From NCBI RefSeq assembly GCF_001484965.1, contig NZ_LLYY01000009.1:62001-126000 (forward strand): DNA of 64,000 bases, given 5' to 3'. Position numbers and translations under genes: made by a program. The notes below the pieces were generated by a model, which was not told where the DNA came from, ran no database searches, and saw only the letters and a program-made list of their open reading frames with translations. Of this stretch, positions 1 to 8,745 are shown one piece after another. The DNA comes from Shouchella shacheensis (lineage in GTDB: Bacteria > Bacillota > Bacilli > Bacillales > Bacillaceae_D). Every line of letters begins with the position of its first letter. The stretch's first letter is position 1.

Positions 1-90
1 ATGATCTCTGTTGATTGTACCAGATTCAGCCTCGGTTGTGCGAGCGCAATTGTGAGAAGATATGGTACGTAAAGCCTAGCTAAAGATGAG

Positions 91-115
91 AAAAACCCGC
101 CCTTCAATCAGGGCG
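91..115 (-). terminator. Intrinsic terminator after acpP
   Basis: On the minus strand a 6-bp GC-rich stem (CGCCCT/AGGGCG, arms at 110-115 and 98-103) with a 6-nt loop is followed by a T-run (plus-strand A-run at 91-95). It lies just beyond the acpP stop codon and would end the fatty acid operon transcript. The 90 bases to its left hold no gene I can recognise; rnc, which follows acpP in B. subtilis, would have to start outside the window. Confidence 0.8.
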
Positions 116-125
116 AGCTAATGTA

Positions 126-359
126 TTATTGATTGTTGTTTATGTAATCAACAACATCTTGAACTGTTGCGATTTTTTCAGCGTCCTCGTCAGCGATTTC
201 CATATCAAACTCGTCCTCAAGTTCCATGACAAGTTCAACCACATCAAGAGAATCTGCTTTTAGGTCTTCTTTAAAAGAAGCCTCAAGCTTGACCTCTGAT
301 TCTTCAACACCAAGACGATCAACGATAATTTTCGTTACTTTCTCCATCACATCTGCCAC
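126..359 (-). CDS. acpP: Acyl carrier protein
   Basis: This 77-residue acidic protein carries growing acyl chains on a phosphopantetheine arm during type II fatty acid synthesis in the cytosol. The attachment motif is DSL with Ser at about residue 37, inside the near-invariant stretch [17 protein letters not shown]. The usual Gly before Ala-Asp-Ser is Lys here, a small deviation. I chose a GTG start at 359 because it gives the standard ACP length and N-terminus (MADVMEKV) and has a strong GGAGGT ribosome site 7 nt upstream; an in-frame ATG further upstream adds 12 non-conserved residues. It lies downstream of fabG but has its own promoter, which fits the need for far more ACP than FabG. Confidence 0.97.
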   Translation of the reverse strand: MADVMEKVTKIIVDRLGVEESEVKLEASFKEDLKADSLDVVELVMELEDEFDMEIADEDAEKIATVQDVVDYINNNQ

Positions 360-411
360 GTGTTTCACCTCCCCTCCAGAGTAAACTGCCCACAAAGTCT
401 AACTCTAAAAA

Positions 412-440
412 ATTGTACAGACAACCCCCACCCGTGTCAA
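412..440 (-). promoter_or_regulatory. Strong SigA-type promoter of acpP
   Basis: The minus strand shows a perfect -35 TTGACA (435-440), a 17-bp spacer and a -10 TACAAT (412-417), ending about 50 nt before the acpP start. A family A repeat starts at 445, only 4 bp upstream of the -35 box, so it separates this promoter from fabG. The boxes are read directly; activity is inferred. Confidence 0.85.
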
Positions 441-444
441 CTAC

Positions 445-563
445 GAAAGGCGGAGGCGGGTTGCTCAGAAGTGAGAATTTTGGAGGCCTGACAAAAGAAA
501 TCCCGGTTTTGGCTAACGCTTGCCAGGACGAAAAATCTCGAGCTTCTACCCGCCGGAGCTAGA
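445..563 (+). repeat. Family A palindromic intergenic repeat, full copy
   Basis: This 119-bp element lies between fabG and acpP. It starts with the family left end (GAAAGGCGGAGGCGGG) and ends with the family right end (CCCGCCGGAGCTAGA). Its two halves are imperfect inverted repeats, so the whole element can fold into one long hairpin. No protein is supported inside it. Confidence 0.9.
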
Positions 564-568
564 TCGGA

Positions 569-597
569 CGAAAGGCGGAGGCGGGTCGCTCAGCTGG
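569..597 (+). repeat. Left-end fragment of a family A repeat
   Basis: Directly after the full copy, a second left end (GAAAGGCGGAGGCGGG) appears and breaks off after about 29 bp, before the fabG stop codon. It looks like the remnant of a tandem copy, as seen intact at 17671-17914. Confidence 0.75.
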
Positions 598-619
598 AAA
601 CCCGATACTACGTTACCTC

Positions 620-1363
620 CTAAGGCATCACTATTCCACCATCTACATGCAAGGTCTGGCCTGTCATGTAAGCAGAATCCTCACTCGCAAGAAAGCGGAC
701 CACTCGCGCAATTTGTTCAGGTTCGCCAAGTTTGGCTAAAGGAATTTGTGAAAGCAGCCCTTCCTTTATATCTTCCCCAAGCTCATCCGTCATTTCTGTA
801 GTGATAAATCCCGGTGCAATGGCATTGACTAGAATATTGCGACCTGCCAGTTCACGAGCAAGGGATTTGGTTAAGCCAATGACACCAGCCTTTGCGGCCA
901 CATAATTGGCTTGTCCTGGGTTGCCCATAACCCCTACCACCGATGAGACGTTGATGATGCGTCCAGAACGCTGCTTCATCATCGGGCGGCTAGCGGCCTT
1001 CGCACAGTTGAACACGCCTTTTAAATTCGTATCAATTACTTGATCCCATTCATCCTCTTTCATGCGCATTAGTAAATTGTCACGTGTAATGCCGGCGTTA
1101 TTGACCAGAATGTCAAGAGCGCCGAATGCTTTCGTCGTCTCTTTCATCATAGCCCCAACTTGTTCCGCGTTTGCCACGTCTGCCTGATAGGCAAAGGCAT
1201 CTGAACCCGCTTCTTTAATTTCTTGTACCACTTCTTCAGCAAGTGACTGATTTCCTGCATAGTTGACGACCACTTTTGCTCCGTGGCTCGCAAGTTCCAT
1301 CGCAATCGCCCGGCCAATGCCACGCGAGGCTCCTGTGACGATGGCTGTTTTTCCCGTTAGCAT
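620..1363 (-). CDS. fabG: 3-oxoacyl-ACP reductase FabG
   Basis: FabG reduces 3-oxoacyl-ACP to 3-hydroxyacyl-ACP with NADPH in the fatty acid elongation cycle. The 247-residue protein is a complete short-chain dehydrogenase. It has the cofactor motif TGASRGIG at residues 10-17, NNAG at 88-91, catalytic Ser near 140-141, and Tyr154/Lys158 in the YxxxK motif. The ending DGGIVMP is typical of the family. The start codon lies one base after the fabD stop, so the two genes are translationally close. It belongs to the fapR-plsX-fabD-fabG operon and should fall under FapR control. Confidence 0.97.
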   Translation of the reverse strand: MLTGKTAIVTGASRGIGRAIAMELASHGAKVVVNYAGNQSLAEEVVQEIKEAGSDAFAYQADVANAEQVGAMMKETTKAFGALDILVNNAGITRDNLLMRMKEDEWDQVIDTNLKGVFNCAKAASRPMMKQRSGRIINVSSVVGVMGNPGQANYVAAKAGVIGLTKSLARELAGRNILVNAIAPGFITTEMTDELGEDIKEGLLSQIPLAKLGEPEQIARVVRFLASEDSAYMTGQTLHVDGGIVMP

Positions 1364-1364
1364 A

Positions 1365-2309
1365 TTATCCCTCTTCCTTTCGTGCCTGGATCAATGTCTC
1401 AAGCGAACTTCGGTCGTTGACCGCATGAGCTTTCGCGGAGCGATCGATTTTTCGTACTAAGCCAGTGAGTACGCTTCCTGTCCCAATTTCAACAAATGTA
1501 TCCACGCCTAGGTCGATCATGCGCTCAATGCTCTCCTGCCAGCGCACGGGGGAAGAAACTTGTTCCGCTAACAGGGCGCGAATAGTCTCCGGCGCATGAA
1601 CAACATCCGCAGTGACGTTCGCTACGAGAGGGACCATCGGCATATCAATCGTTGCACGATGAAGCACCTCTTCAAGCTTCTCTGCCGCCGGTTCCATCAA
1701 AGAGGAATGAAACGGTCCGCTAACCGCAAGCGGCATCACGCGTCTGGCACCCGCTTCTTTCGCTTTTGCTGAAGCTTGTTCGACACCTTCTGCGCTTCCG
1801 GAGATTACAACTTGACCAGGACAATTCAGGTTGGCTAGGTCGACAACCTCCCCTCCGGCAGAGATTTCTTCTGTAATGCCAGTTAGAACAGGAGCGTCGA
1901 GACCAAGTACAGCGGCCATCGCGCCCTGGCCCGTAGGAACAGCTTCTTCCATAAATGTCCCTCTCTGGTGCACGATCTGTACAGCATCTTTAAGCGCCAT
2001 CGATTCGCTTGCTACAAGAGCGCTGTATTCCCCAAGGCTATGACCAGCCACGTAATCGGCACGGATGCCCGCCTCGTGTACGAGTGCAAGCAGCGCAGCA
2101 CTCATGGTGACAAGTGCAGGCTGTGCGTTTGAAGTCTGCCGAAGTTCCTCTTCCGGCCCATTGAACATGACGTTGCTTAGGCTGAAATCAAGGGCCTCAT
2201 CCGCCAGCTCAAACACGTGTTTTGCGAGGGGTTCATTCTCCATGAGCTCCCTTCCCATGCCCACCTTTTGCGAACCTTGTCCTGGAAACAAAAATGCTAT
2301 TTTCCCCAT
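1365..2309 (-). CDS. fabD: Malonyl-CoA:ACP transacylase FabD
   Basis: FabD moves malonyl groups from CoA to ACP, supplying the extender unit for fatty acid synthesis. The 314-residue sequence has the N-terminal FPGQGSQ motif (residues 8-14), the nucleophile elbow GHSLG with Ser91, and the His-containing SGPFHSSLM region near residue 200. Length is normal for the family. It sits 39 bp after plsX and is followed directly by fabG, the standard Bacillus order. It should be co-transcribed from the FapR-controlled promoter upstream of fapR. Confidence 0.97.
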   Translation of the reverse strand: MGKIAFLFPGQGSQKVGMGRELMENEPLAKHVFELADEALDFSLSNVMFNGPEEELRQTSNAQPALVTMSAALLALVHEAGIRADYVAGHSLGEYSALVASESMALKDAVQIVHQRGTFMEEAVPTGQGAMAAVLGLDAPVLTGITEEISAGGEVVDLANLNCPGQVVISGSAEGVEQASAKAKEAGARRVMPLAVSGPFHSSLMEPAAEKLEEVLHRATIDMPMVPLVANVTADVVHAPETIRALLAEQVSSPVRWQESIERMIDLGVDTFVEIGTGSVLTGLVRKIDRSAKAHAVNDRSSLETLIQARKEEG

Positions 2310-2348
2310 TTCTTCCTCACCGTCCGTTCTTTAATAAAGGTACGTCTC

Positions 2349-3335
2349 TCAATTACGTTTGCCTAAATTGGATTCAATCACTGCAGTTACGTTATTTTCC
2401 ACCATTTCTTTTGCCTGGCGTATGGCGTGGAAAACAGCGTTCGCATCCGAAGATCCGTGAGCTTTGATCAGCGGAGCCTTAAGACCATACAAGCCGGCAC
2501 CTCCGTACTCGGAATAATCAAGCTTAGCTTGAAGCGACTTAAAGCGGGGTTTCAGCGTAGCGGCCGCAAGTTTAGAAGACCAAGAGGACATCAGCTCCTC
2601 CTTGAGCATCGAAAACATCATTTTGGCCGTGCCCTCGACGGTTTTCAAAACGAGATTGCCAGAAAACCCGTCACATACCGCAACATCACAAACGCCGTCA
2701 AGCAAATCTCTCGCTTCCACATTGCCGATGAAATGCACATCTGCTTCCTCTAGCAAGGCAAAGGCTCCCTTCGTTAGCTCCGTCCCTTTGCCGCCTTCGG
2801 TTCCCACATTCAATAATCCAATCCTTGGTTTCGCAACCCTGCGAACTTGCTGCATATAAGCGTTGCCGATCACCGCGTATTGAAGCAAGTGCTCGGGACG
2901 GGCCTCCATATTGGCCCCGACATCCAAAAGCAAAAAGCCTGAACCCTCTCTGGTAGGCAGCATCGGTGAAAGAGCAGGGCGGTCAACGCTCGGAATCCGC
3001 CCGAGGTGAAGCAACCCGGCCGTCATTAATGCACCTGTATTTCCCGAAGAAATCGCTGCGTCTGCCCGCCCTTCCTTTACCTCTCTGACTGCCAAGACCA
3101 TCGAGGCGTCTTTTTTGCGGCGAACAGCCGTTGTAGGCTTATCGGTATCGTCAATTTTTTCTTCTGTATGTAGAACGGACACGCGCTTGTGTTCCGTTAA
3201 GTGTTCAGCGATTTTCTTTTGATCTCCGACAAGAGTAATTGAGAGGTCCTCATATTCGTTTGCCGCACGTATGGCCGCGTTCACCTGTGCGTGCGGGGCG
3301 TTGTCGCCGCCCATGGCGTCCAGTGAAATTTTCAA
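2349..3335 (-). CDS. plsX: Phosphate acyltransferase PlsX
   Basis: PlsX makes acyl-phosphate from acyl-ACP, the first committed step into phospholipid synthesis in Firmicutes, acting at the membrane surface. The 328-residue protein begins with the family signature [14 protein letters not shown] and contains the conserved SSGNTGALM and [11 protein letters not shown] segments. Its start overlaps the fapR stop codon in an ATGA arrangement, which indicates translational coupling. Position between fapR and fabD matches the FapR regulon operon. Confidence 0.97.
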   Translation of the reverse strand: MKISLDAMGGDNAPHAQVNAAIRAANEYEDLSITLVGDQKKIAEHLTEHKRVSVLHTEEKIDDTDKPTTAVRRKKDASMVLAVREVKEGRADAAISSGNTGALMTAGLLHLGRIPSVDRPALSPMLPTREGSGFLLLDVGANMEARPEHLLQYAVIGNAYMQQVRRVAKPRIGLLNVGTEGGKGTELTKGAFALLEEADVHFIGNVEARDLLDGVCDVAVCDGFSGNLVLKTVEGTAKMMFSMLKEELMSSWSSKLAAATLKPRFKSLQAKLDYSEYGGAGLYGLKAPLIKAHGSSDANAVFHAIRQAKEMVENNVTAVIESNLGKRN

Positions 3336-3916
3336 TGTTCTCTCTCCTTCTCTGGGGCCTCTATGTCATTCGAACGGAACATGACAAACTCACCAGCAAA
3401 AACGAGCTCTTCTCCAACATAGCTCATTACAGAAACAACCGTGCGCTCTCTTTCTGTCTTTTTGGCCTCTGCCTTGGCAATGACTCTCTCCCCAGCTCTC
3501 ACTTGTCTCGTGAATTGAATCCCTGCTTTTGAGGTTAAGGCAAGTTCATCGTTAATAAGCGCAACTGCTAAAGAATTGGCCTGCGCAAAAAGGTGATGCC
3601 CTCTAGCGATACCTGAACGGGCAAACACCTGATCCTCACGCACATCAAAAATCGAAATCGCCCGCTTGTCCAACTGCAAATCTACCATTTCACCAAAAAC
3701 TTCATCAGGCGAAAGGGAAATAACGGAATCGCGCTGCTGTGTCGCCACATCTTTAATCCGCTCTCGAAGTTCTGGGATCCCTTGCTCCATGCGATCGAGC
3801 CGTATGGTCTGAATGCTAACAGAAAAACGATCAGCGAGCTGCTCATCGGTCATAAATGGATTTTCTTCGAGCGTTTCCTGTAGCAGTCGCTGACGCTCCT
3901 TCTTTTTCCGCTTCAT
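3332..3916 (-). CDS. fapR: Fatty acid and phospholipid synthesis repressor FapR
   Basis: FapR represses fatty acid and phospholipid genes and is released from DNA by malonyl-CoA. The 194-residue protein has an N-terminal helix-turn-helix (about residues 20-50, with [21 protein letters not shown]) and a C-terminal hot-dog-fold effector domain (about 80-190). It is the first gene of the operon and the matching operator lies directly upstream at 3943-3959, so it is probably self-regulated. The very basic start [10 protein letters not shown] is normal for this family. Confidence 0.97.
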   Translation of the reverse strand: MKRKKKERQRLLQETLEENPFMTDEQLADRFSVSIQTIRLDRMEQGIPELRERIKDVATQQRDSVISLSPDEVFGEMVDLQLDKRAISIFDVREDQVFARSGIARGHHLFAQANSLAVALINDELALTSKAGIQFTRQVRAGERVIAKAEAKKTERERTVVSVMSYVGEELVFAGEFVMFRSNDIEAPEKEREH

Positions 3917-3942
3917 CTTTCACACCGCCCACGCTTAAATTA

Positions 3943-3959
3943 TATGACTAGGTACTAAG
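3943..3959 (-). promoter_or_regulatory. FapR operator
   Basis: The minus strand reads CTTAGTACCTAGTCATA, a close match to the known FapR box whose core is TTAGTACCTAGTC. It lies just downstream of the -10 box of the promoter at 3963-3992 and upstream of the fapR start, where repressor binding would block transcription. Confidence 0.88.
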
Positions 3960-3962
3960 AGT

Positions 3963-3992
3963 AGTATATAACTTTTGCGCGTGCCTGTACAA
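3963..3992 (-). promoter_or_regulatory. SigA-type promoter of the fapR operon
   Basis: On the minus strand a -35 TTGTAC (3987-3992) and a -10 TATACT (3963-3968) are separated by 18 bp. It lies just downstream of the recG stop codon and immediately upstream of the FapR operator. Confidence 0.7.
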
Positions 3993-3995
3993 TAG

Positions 3996-6041
3996 TTAAT
4001 CCAGTTTCGTTCCCTCGAAAGCTCCTGCCCTCTCCAGATGTCGGCGCAATAGCGCATACTCTCGCTCTTCGTATAAAGCAGGTGAGTGGATAAGCGCCTC
4101 AGCATCGTTTCTTGCCACCTCAAGCGTGCGATAGTCATGAACCACATCAGCGAGCTTAAAATCAGGAAGACCACTTTGTTTCGCTCCAAAAAAATCGCCA
4201 GGCCCCCGTAGCTCTAGATCTCGCTCAGATAGAACAAACCCATCCGTTGTTTCCGTCATGATGCGCATGCGTTCCTTGCCCACTTCTGATCTTGGGTGAG
4301 CGAGGAGAATACAATAGGACTGAGCCTCTCCCCGTCCAACGCGCCCGCGTAGCTGATGCAACTGAGCGAGGCCAAAACGGTCAGCGTCATAGATCATCAT
4401 CACTGTTGCGTTGGGAACGTTCACGCCAACTTCCACGACGGTCGTGGAAACGAGAACCTGAAACTCATTCGTAGCAAACTTACTCATGACCACGTCTTTT
4501 TCCGTAGGATGGAGACGACCATGCATCAAGCCGACATGGAAATCCGGCTCATAGTGAGAGGCAAGCATCTCGTGAAAGTCAATGGCATTTTGCACATCGA
4601 GCTTGTCTGATTCCTCAATGAGCGGGCAAATCACATACGCTTGCCGCCCCCCTCTTAGCTCGTTTTCCACAAAATCAAGAACACGCTCCAACATGTCAGG
4701 ACGGGCCCAATACGTCTCAATCGGCTTACGCCCCGCTGGAAGCTCATCCAGTACCGAAACATCCATATCGCCAAAGACGCTGATCGCAAGTGTGCGTGGG
4801 ATCGGCGTTGCCGTCATGAATAAGACATCCGGGTGCTCTCCTTTGTTACGAAGCACGCGGCGCTGCTCCACCCCGAAGCGGTGTTGCTCATCCGTAATTA
4901 CAAGACCGAGACGCCTGAATTCCACATCGTCTTGGATTAGCGCGTGTGTACCCACAACAATGTCAATCTTTCCTTGAACGAGTCTGGAAAGTCGTTCTTC
5001 ACGCTTCTTTCCTTTTACCGAACCAGCAAGAAGCTCAACCGTTAACCCGAGCGGCGCAAACCACTCCTCAAGCGAGCGGGCATGCTGTTCCGCCAATATC
5101 TCGGTTGGCGCCATCAGTGCAGCCTGAGCCCCTGCCCTCACGACGCCGTACATACACGCAGCAGCCACAGCTGTTTTTCCAGACCCTACATCCCCCTGTA
5201 ACAACCGGTTCATCCGCAAGGGAGAGCGAATGTCGTTTGCAATATCGGCAATCGAACGTTTTTGAGCAGTGGTTAACTCAAACGGGAGCGTCTGCGTAAA
5301 TGTCGCCATTTCTTCGTTTGAGACAGGCAATGAGTCGCCTCCCTGCTGGTTGCGATTGGCCTGCTTAAAGGCTTGCATCCGCAACTGAAACAGGAGTAGT
5401 TCTTCATAAACATAGCGCCTGCGCGCTTGTTTTACGCTTTCAGGATCGGTTGGGTGATGCAAATGCTGAATCGTCTCTTGCTTGCTCATCAATTTATAAC
5501 GCCTCCGGATTCCTTCTGGCAACGGCTCATCGATTTCAGATGCAAACTGCTTCAAAGCGCTGCGAATCATCTTTTGCAGCGCTTTGCTCGTTAATTTTCC
5601 GGAGCCATGGTACACCGGCTCCACGTCCCCTTCGCGCTCTACCACCCCAAATTTGAGCTCTGAACCCGTAAGTGTAAGCCTGTGGGCATCCCATTTGCCC
5701 GTCACGGTCACTTCGCTTCCAGGCCCCAGCTTGCTTTTCAAAAAAGCACGATTGAAAAAAGTCACCGTGAGCAAAACACCCTCCGACAGCAGTCGAAACG
5801 TTAAACGGTTTTTTTTCTTTCCATAGTAGCGAAGAGACGCTTCGCTTTGAACAGACCCTGAGATGGTCACACGTTCTTCATGTGCCGCTTCAACAATGTT
5901 CCTTAGCTTATAATCTTCGTAGCGAAAAGGAAAGTGCTCAAGCAAGTCGGTGACCGTGTGCAAGCCAAGCCCGGCTAGCAGCTTCGCACTCTCTTCACCA
6001 ACTCCGTTGACGGCTGTAATCTGTAGCTCCTCTAGACTCAT
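3996..6041 (-). CDS. recG: ATP-dependent DNA helicase RecG
   Basis: RecG remodels stalled replication forks and branch-migrates Holliday junctions. The 681-residue protein has an N-terminal wedge/OB domain (about 60-150), a Walker A motif GDVGSGKT (283-290), a DEQHRFG Walker B box, the TATPIPRTL motif and the helicase C-terminal RGRVGRG segment. Length is typical. The start overlaps the sdaAA stop as ATGA. The neighbourhood sdaAB-sdaAA-recG-fapR is the standard Bacillus order. Confidence 0.97.
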   Translation of the reverse strand: MSLEELQITAVNGVGEESAKLLAGLGLHTVTDLLEHFPFRYEDYKLRNIVEAAHEERVTISGSVQSEASLRYYGKKKNRLTFRLLSEGVLLTVTFFNRAFLKSKLGPGSEVTVTGKWDAHRLTLTGSELKFGVVEREGDVEPVYHGSGKLTSKALQKMIRSALKQFASEIDEPLPEGIRRRYKLMSKQETIQHLHHPTDPESVKQARRRYVYEELLLFQLRMQAFKQANRNQQGGDSLPVSNEEMATFTQTLPFELTTAQKRSIADIANDIRSPLRMNRLLQGDVGSGKTAVAAACMYGVVRAGAQAALMAPTEILAEQHARSLEEWFAPLGLTVELLAGSVKGKKREERLSRLVQGKIDIVVGTHALIQDDVEFRRLGLVITDEQHRFGVEQRRVLRNKGEHPDVLFMTATPIPRTLAISVFGDMDVSVLDELPAGRKPIETYWARPDMLERVLDFVENELRGGRQAYVICPLIEESDKLDVQNAIDFHEMLASHYEPDFHVGLMHGRLHPTEKDVVMSKFATNEFQVLVSTTVVEVGVNVPNATVMMIYDADRFGLAQLHQLRGRVGRGEAQSYCILLAHPRSEVGKERMRIMTETTDGFVLSERDLELRGPGDFFGAKQSGLPDFKLADVVHDYRTLEVARNDAEALIHSPALYEEREYALLRRHLERAGAFEGTKLD

Positions 6042-6928
6042 TTTGACGCATTTAGCGATAAGCCAAATACTTTCGCTTCTAGCTCGCGGCCCGTCGGCGT
6101 TGCCGCAAGCCCTCCTTTTGCCGTTTCTCTGAGCGCTTCGGGCATCGTTTCCCCGATGCGGTACATCGCATCAATTACTTCATCACACGGAATGCGGCTT
6201 TCAATGCCAGCAAGGGCCATATCGGCTGCCGTAATCGCAAGGGAAGCACCAGCAGCGTTACGCTTCACACATGGAACTTCCACGAGCCCAGCAACCGGAT
6301 CACAGACAAGACCGAGCATATTCTTTAGAGCAATCGCCATTGCCTCGGCAGACTGGCTTGGTGTTCCACCAGCCAGCTCAACAAGGGCCGCTGCCGCCAT
6401 GCCTGTGGCTGATCCCACTTCAGCCTGACAGCCCCCCGCTGCCCCGGAAATGGAAGCGTTGTTGGCGACCACAAATCCGAAGGCTCCGCTTGTAAATAAA
6501 AAAGCGAGTTTCTGTTTTTCGCTTGGCTTCAGTTTCCCTTCTACCCCAAATAACACGCCTGGAACAACACCCGCTGAGCCAGCCGTCGGCGTTGCACAAA
6601 TTGTGCCCATCGCCGCGTTGACTTCATTGGTCGCCATTGCTTTAGAAACAGCATCGAGCGTCACGCCTCCTCCAATCGACTTTCCTTCCGCGATATACGC
6701 TTGTAACTTCTTGCCGTCTCCGCCAGTCAGACCGGAGACTGAAACGACATCTTCCTCTATGCCCCGTTTGACGGCATCCTCCATCGTTTGTAAGTTTTGG
6801 CGCATCTGATCGACAATTTGTTCACGCGTTTTTCCAGTTACGTCCATTTCTTGCTCAATCATCACTTCAGAAATCGGTTTCATTGACATTTCGGCACGTT
6901 CAACTAACTCCGCAACATTTTTAAACAT
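6038..6928 (-). CDS. sdaAA: L-serine dehydratase, alpha subunit
   Basis: This is the larger subunit of the iron-sulfur L-serine ammonia-lyase, which converts L-serine to pyruvate and ammonia. The 296-residue protein carries the family motif CATPTAGSAGVVPGV and further cysteines (GGCQAEVGSA, GLVCDPVAG, EVPCVKRNA) able to hold a 4Fe-4S cluster without PLP. It lies 68 bp downstream of sdaAB and overlaps recG by 4 bp, so the three genes are probably one transcription unit. Confidence 0.95.
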   Translation of the reverse strand: MFKNVAELVERAEMSMKPISEVMIEQEMDVTGKTREQIVDQMRQNLQTMEDAVKRGIEEDVVSVSGLTGGDGKKLQAYIAEGKSIGGGVTLDAVSKAMATNEVNAAMGTICATPTAGSAGVVPGVLFGVEGKLKPSEKQKLAFLFTSGAFGFVVANNASISGAAGGCQAEVGSATGMAAAALVELAGGTPSQSAEAMAIALKNMLGLVCDPVAGLVEVPCVKRNAAGASLAITAADMALAGIESRIPCDEVIDAMYRIGETMPEALRETAKGGLAATPTGRELEAKVFGLSLNASK

Positions 6929-6996
6929 CAGTTTTCTCCCTTTCTTTCAGTTTGTGCCCTATCTCTAAGCTACTTTGGTCCAACCCGCTCGTGGAA

Positions 6997-7659
6997 CTAG
7001 TCGTGTATTTTTGAAACTTGTGTAATATGAGGAAGCGAGCGGAGCTCTTTTAGCAATGACTCCTCTACGTTTTGATCTACTTCCATGACCATAAGCGCCT
7101 CCTCGCCTTTCTCCTTCCGAGAAACCTCCATGTGCCCTATGTTTAACTCATGTTTTGCGAGCAGATTGCTCACAGCGGCAATCACACCATAACGGTCCTG
7201 ATGGACAACAAGAATGGCGGGGTTGTTTCCCGAGAGCCTTAAGGCAAATCGATTAAGCTCAATAATTTCGATTTTGCCCCCGCCGATGGAAATACCGACA
7301 AGCTCCAACTCCTTGCCTCGGTTTCTTAGCTGAATTCGAACAGTGTTTGGATGATTCGTTAACGCTTCTTCCTCATGTAGTTGAACGGTCAACCCTGCGT
7401 TTTTGGCTTGAGAAAAGGCATCACGAATCCGTTCGTCATTCGTTTCATACCCTAGAAGCCCGCCTATGACAGCGACATCCGTACCGTGACCACGGTACGT
7501 TTTCGCAAACGAACCGTAAAAATGGACATCGGCCTTTGCAGGCTCTTCCGCAAATAAGGTTCGTGCCACTTGACCGATACGGGCAGCTCCAGCTGTGTGA
7601 GAACTCGATGGCCCAATCATCACTGGCCCAATAATATCAAAAACCGTGCGATACTTCAT
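6997..7659 (-). CDS. sdaAB: L-serine dehydratase, beta subunit
   Basis: This 220-residue protein is the small subunit of the iron-sulfur L-serine dehydratase. The N-terminal part has the conserved GPVMIGPSSSHTAGAARIG segment; the last 70 or so residues form an ACT domain (NPAILVVHQDRYGVIAAVSNLL), typical of small-molecule sensing. Only 33 bp separate its start codon from a family A repeat (7693-7813), so its promoter must lie inside or beyond the repeat, or expression depends on read-through from degV. Confidence 0.95.
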   Translation of the reverse strand: MKYRTVFDIIGPVMIGPSSSHTAGAARIGQVARTLFAEEPAKADVHFYGSFAKTYRGHGTDVAVIGGLLGYETNDERIRDAFSQAKNAGLTVQLHEEEALTNHPNTVRIQLRNRGKELELVGISIGGGKIEIIELNRFALRLSGNNPAILVVHQDRYGVIAAVSNLLAKHELNIGHMEVSRKEKGEEALMVMEVDQNVEESLLKELRSLPHITQVSKIHD

Positions 7660-7692
7660 CGAAACTCTTCCTCCTCTTTATCTCCCGAAACT

Positions 7693-7813
7693 AAAAAGCG
7701 CAGGCGGGTCGAACAGAATCGCGAACTTTGGAAGGCCTTGACAAAAGAAATCCGACCTTAGCTAACGCTTGTCAGCACTGAAAATCCCGAACTTCTACCC
7801 GCCGGAGCTAGAC
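7693..7813 (+). repeat. Family A palindromic intergenic repeat, full copy
   Basis: This 121-bp copy lies between sdaAB and degV. The left end reads AAAAAGCGCAGGCGGG and the right end CCCGCCGGAGCTAGAC, directly followed by the A-rich side of the degV terminator at 7814. It is the clearest example of an element placed against a terminator. Confidence 0.9.
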
Positions 7814-7850
7814 AAAAGGTTGCCTGTATCTTATTCCCGAGGCAACCTTT
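7814..7850 (-). terminator. Intrinsic terminator after degV
   Basis: A perfect 11-bp stem AAAGGTTGCCT/AGGCAACCTTT encloses a 14-nt loop, and on the minus strand it is followed by a short T-run. It starts 9 bp after the degV stop codon. Confidence 0.85.
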
Positions 7851-7858
7851 CTCGTTCA

Positions 7859-8716
7859 CTATTTAGCAGGTGACATCGTAAGTGCGACAGTTCCAGGACC
7901 TACATGTGCACCTATGACTGCCCCGATTGTGGTTATAATACGGCTTGATACATTAAATCGCTCTTCCACCTGAGCCATTAGCTCCTTGGCAAGACTTTCG
8001 TTTTCCGCATGAAAAGCACCAACGTGCACAGCTGCTTGGCCATACTCTTCTTCAAGCAAAGAGATCAAGCGTTCGATCGCTTTCTTTTGTCCACGCACCC
8101 TTTCATGAGGATAAACCTCCCCCTCCTTGTTTAGCGACAAGATCGGTTTTACTTTTAACAGAGAACCAAAAAGAGCGGACGCTTTGCCGATACGGCCATT
8201 TTTTTGCAAGTACTCAAGCGTGTCCACTAAAAAATAGACCTGTGTCTCTTCAAGCATTTGCTCTAGACGTTCCACACACGCCGCGTAGCTAGCTCCATTT
8301 GCCGCGACTTCGGCGATTTCAGCCACAATGACCCCAATCGCATAGGAGGCCCGCTTTGAATCGCAAACATGAACGTCAATCTGCTCTGCCACTGCCTCTT
8401 TTGCAATCGTAGCTGCCTGAAGCGTGCCGCTGAGCGCAGAAGAAAGGTGAATCGAGAGGATCTGCTCCGCCCCTTCTTGCTTTAACTTTTTATACAAGTT
8501 TTCGAATTGCAAAGGAGAAGGCTGTGACGTACGCGGCATCTCCTTTGCCGTTTTTAGCTTCGTGTAGAATTCTTCCGGTGAGAGCGTCACCCCGTCCTCG
8601 TACTGTTCATTATTTGAAAAATGGACATTCAGTGGAATGACGGTGATCCCAAGTCGATCAACCACCTCTTTTGGCAGATCTGCTGTACTGTCCGTTACAA
8701 TTTTTATATTGGCCAT
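7859..8716 (-). CDS. DegV family fatty-acid-binding protein
   Basis: DegV proteins bind a fatty acid and, as FakB, present it to the kinase FakA for phosphorylation. The 285-residue protein has the family start IKIVTDSTADLP, the central PRTSQPSP motif and the HLSSALSGT segment. It lies 29 bp after the fakA homologue and is the last gene before a terminator, so the two are probably co-transcribed. B. subtilis lacks a degV gene here. That this copy is the FakB partner of the neighbouring FakA is an inference from the pairing. Confidence 0.9.
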   Translation of the reverse strand: MANIKIVTDSTADLPKEVVDRLGITVIPLNVHFSNNEQYEDGVTLSPEEFYTKLKTAKEMPRTSQPSPLQFENLYKKLKQEGAEQILSIHLSSALSGTLQAATIAKEAVAEQIDVHVCDSKRASYAIGVIVAEIAEVAANGASYAACVERLEQMLEETQVYFLVDTLEYLQKNGRIGKASALFGSLLKVKPILSLNKEGEVYPHERVRGQKKAIERLISLLEEEYGQAAVHVGAFHAENESLAKELMAQVEERFNVSSRIITTIGAVIGAHVGPGTVALTMSPAK

Positions 8717-8745
8717 TTCAATTCCCCTCCCGAATGGAAAAAGCG

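Noticed and set aside
1-90. Start of rnc (ribonuclease III), which follows acpP in B. subtilis
   Set aside because: No minus-strand start or RNase III-like sequence can be read in these bases; they lie after a terminator and look intergenic.
520-801. Plus-strand frame with a start inside the family A repeat
   Set aside because: It runs antisense through fabG and translates repeat sequence; no ribosome site or family resemblance.
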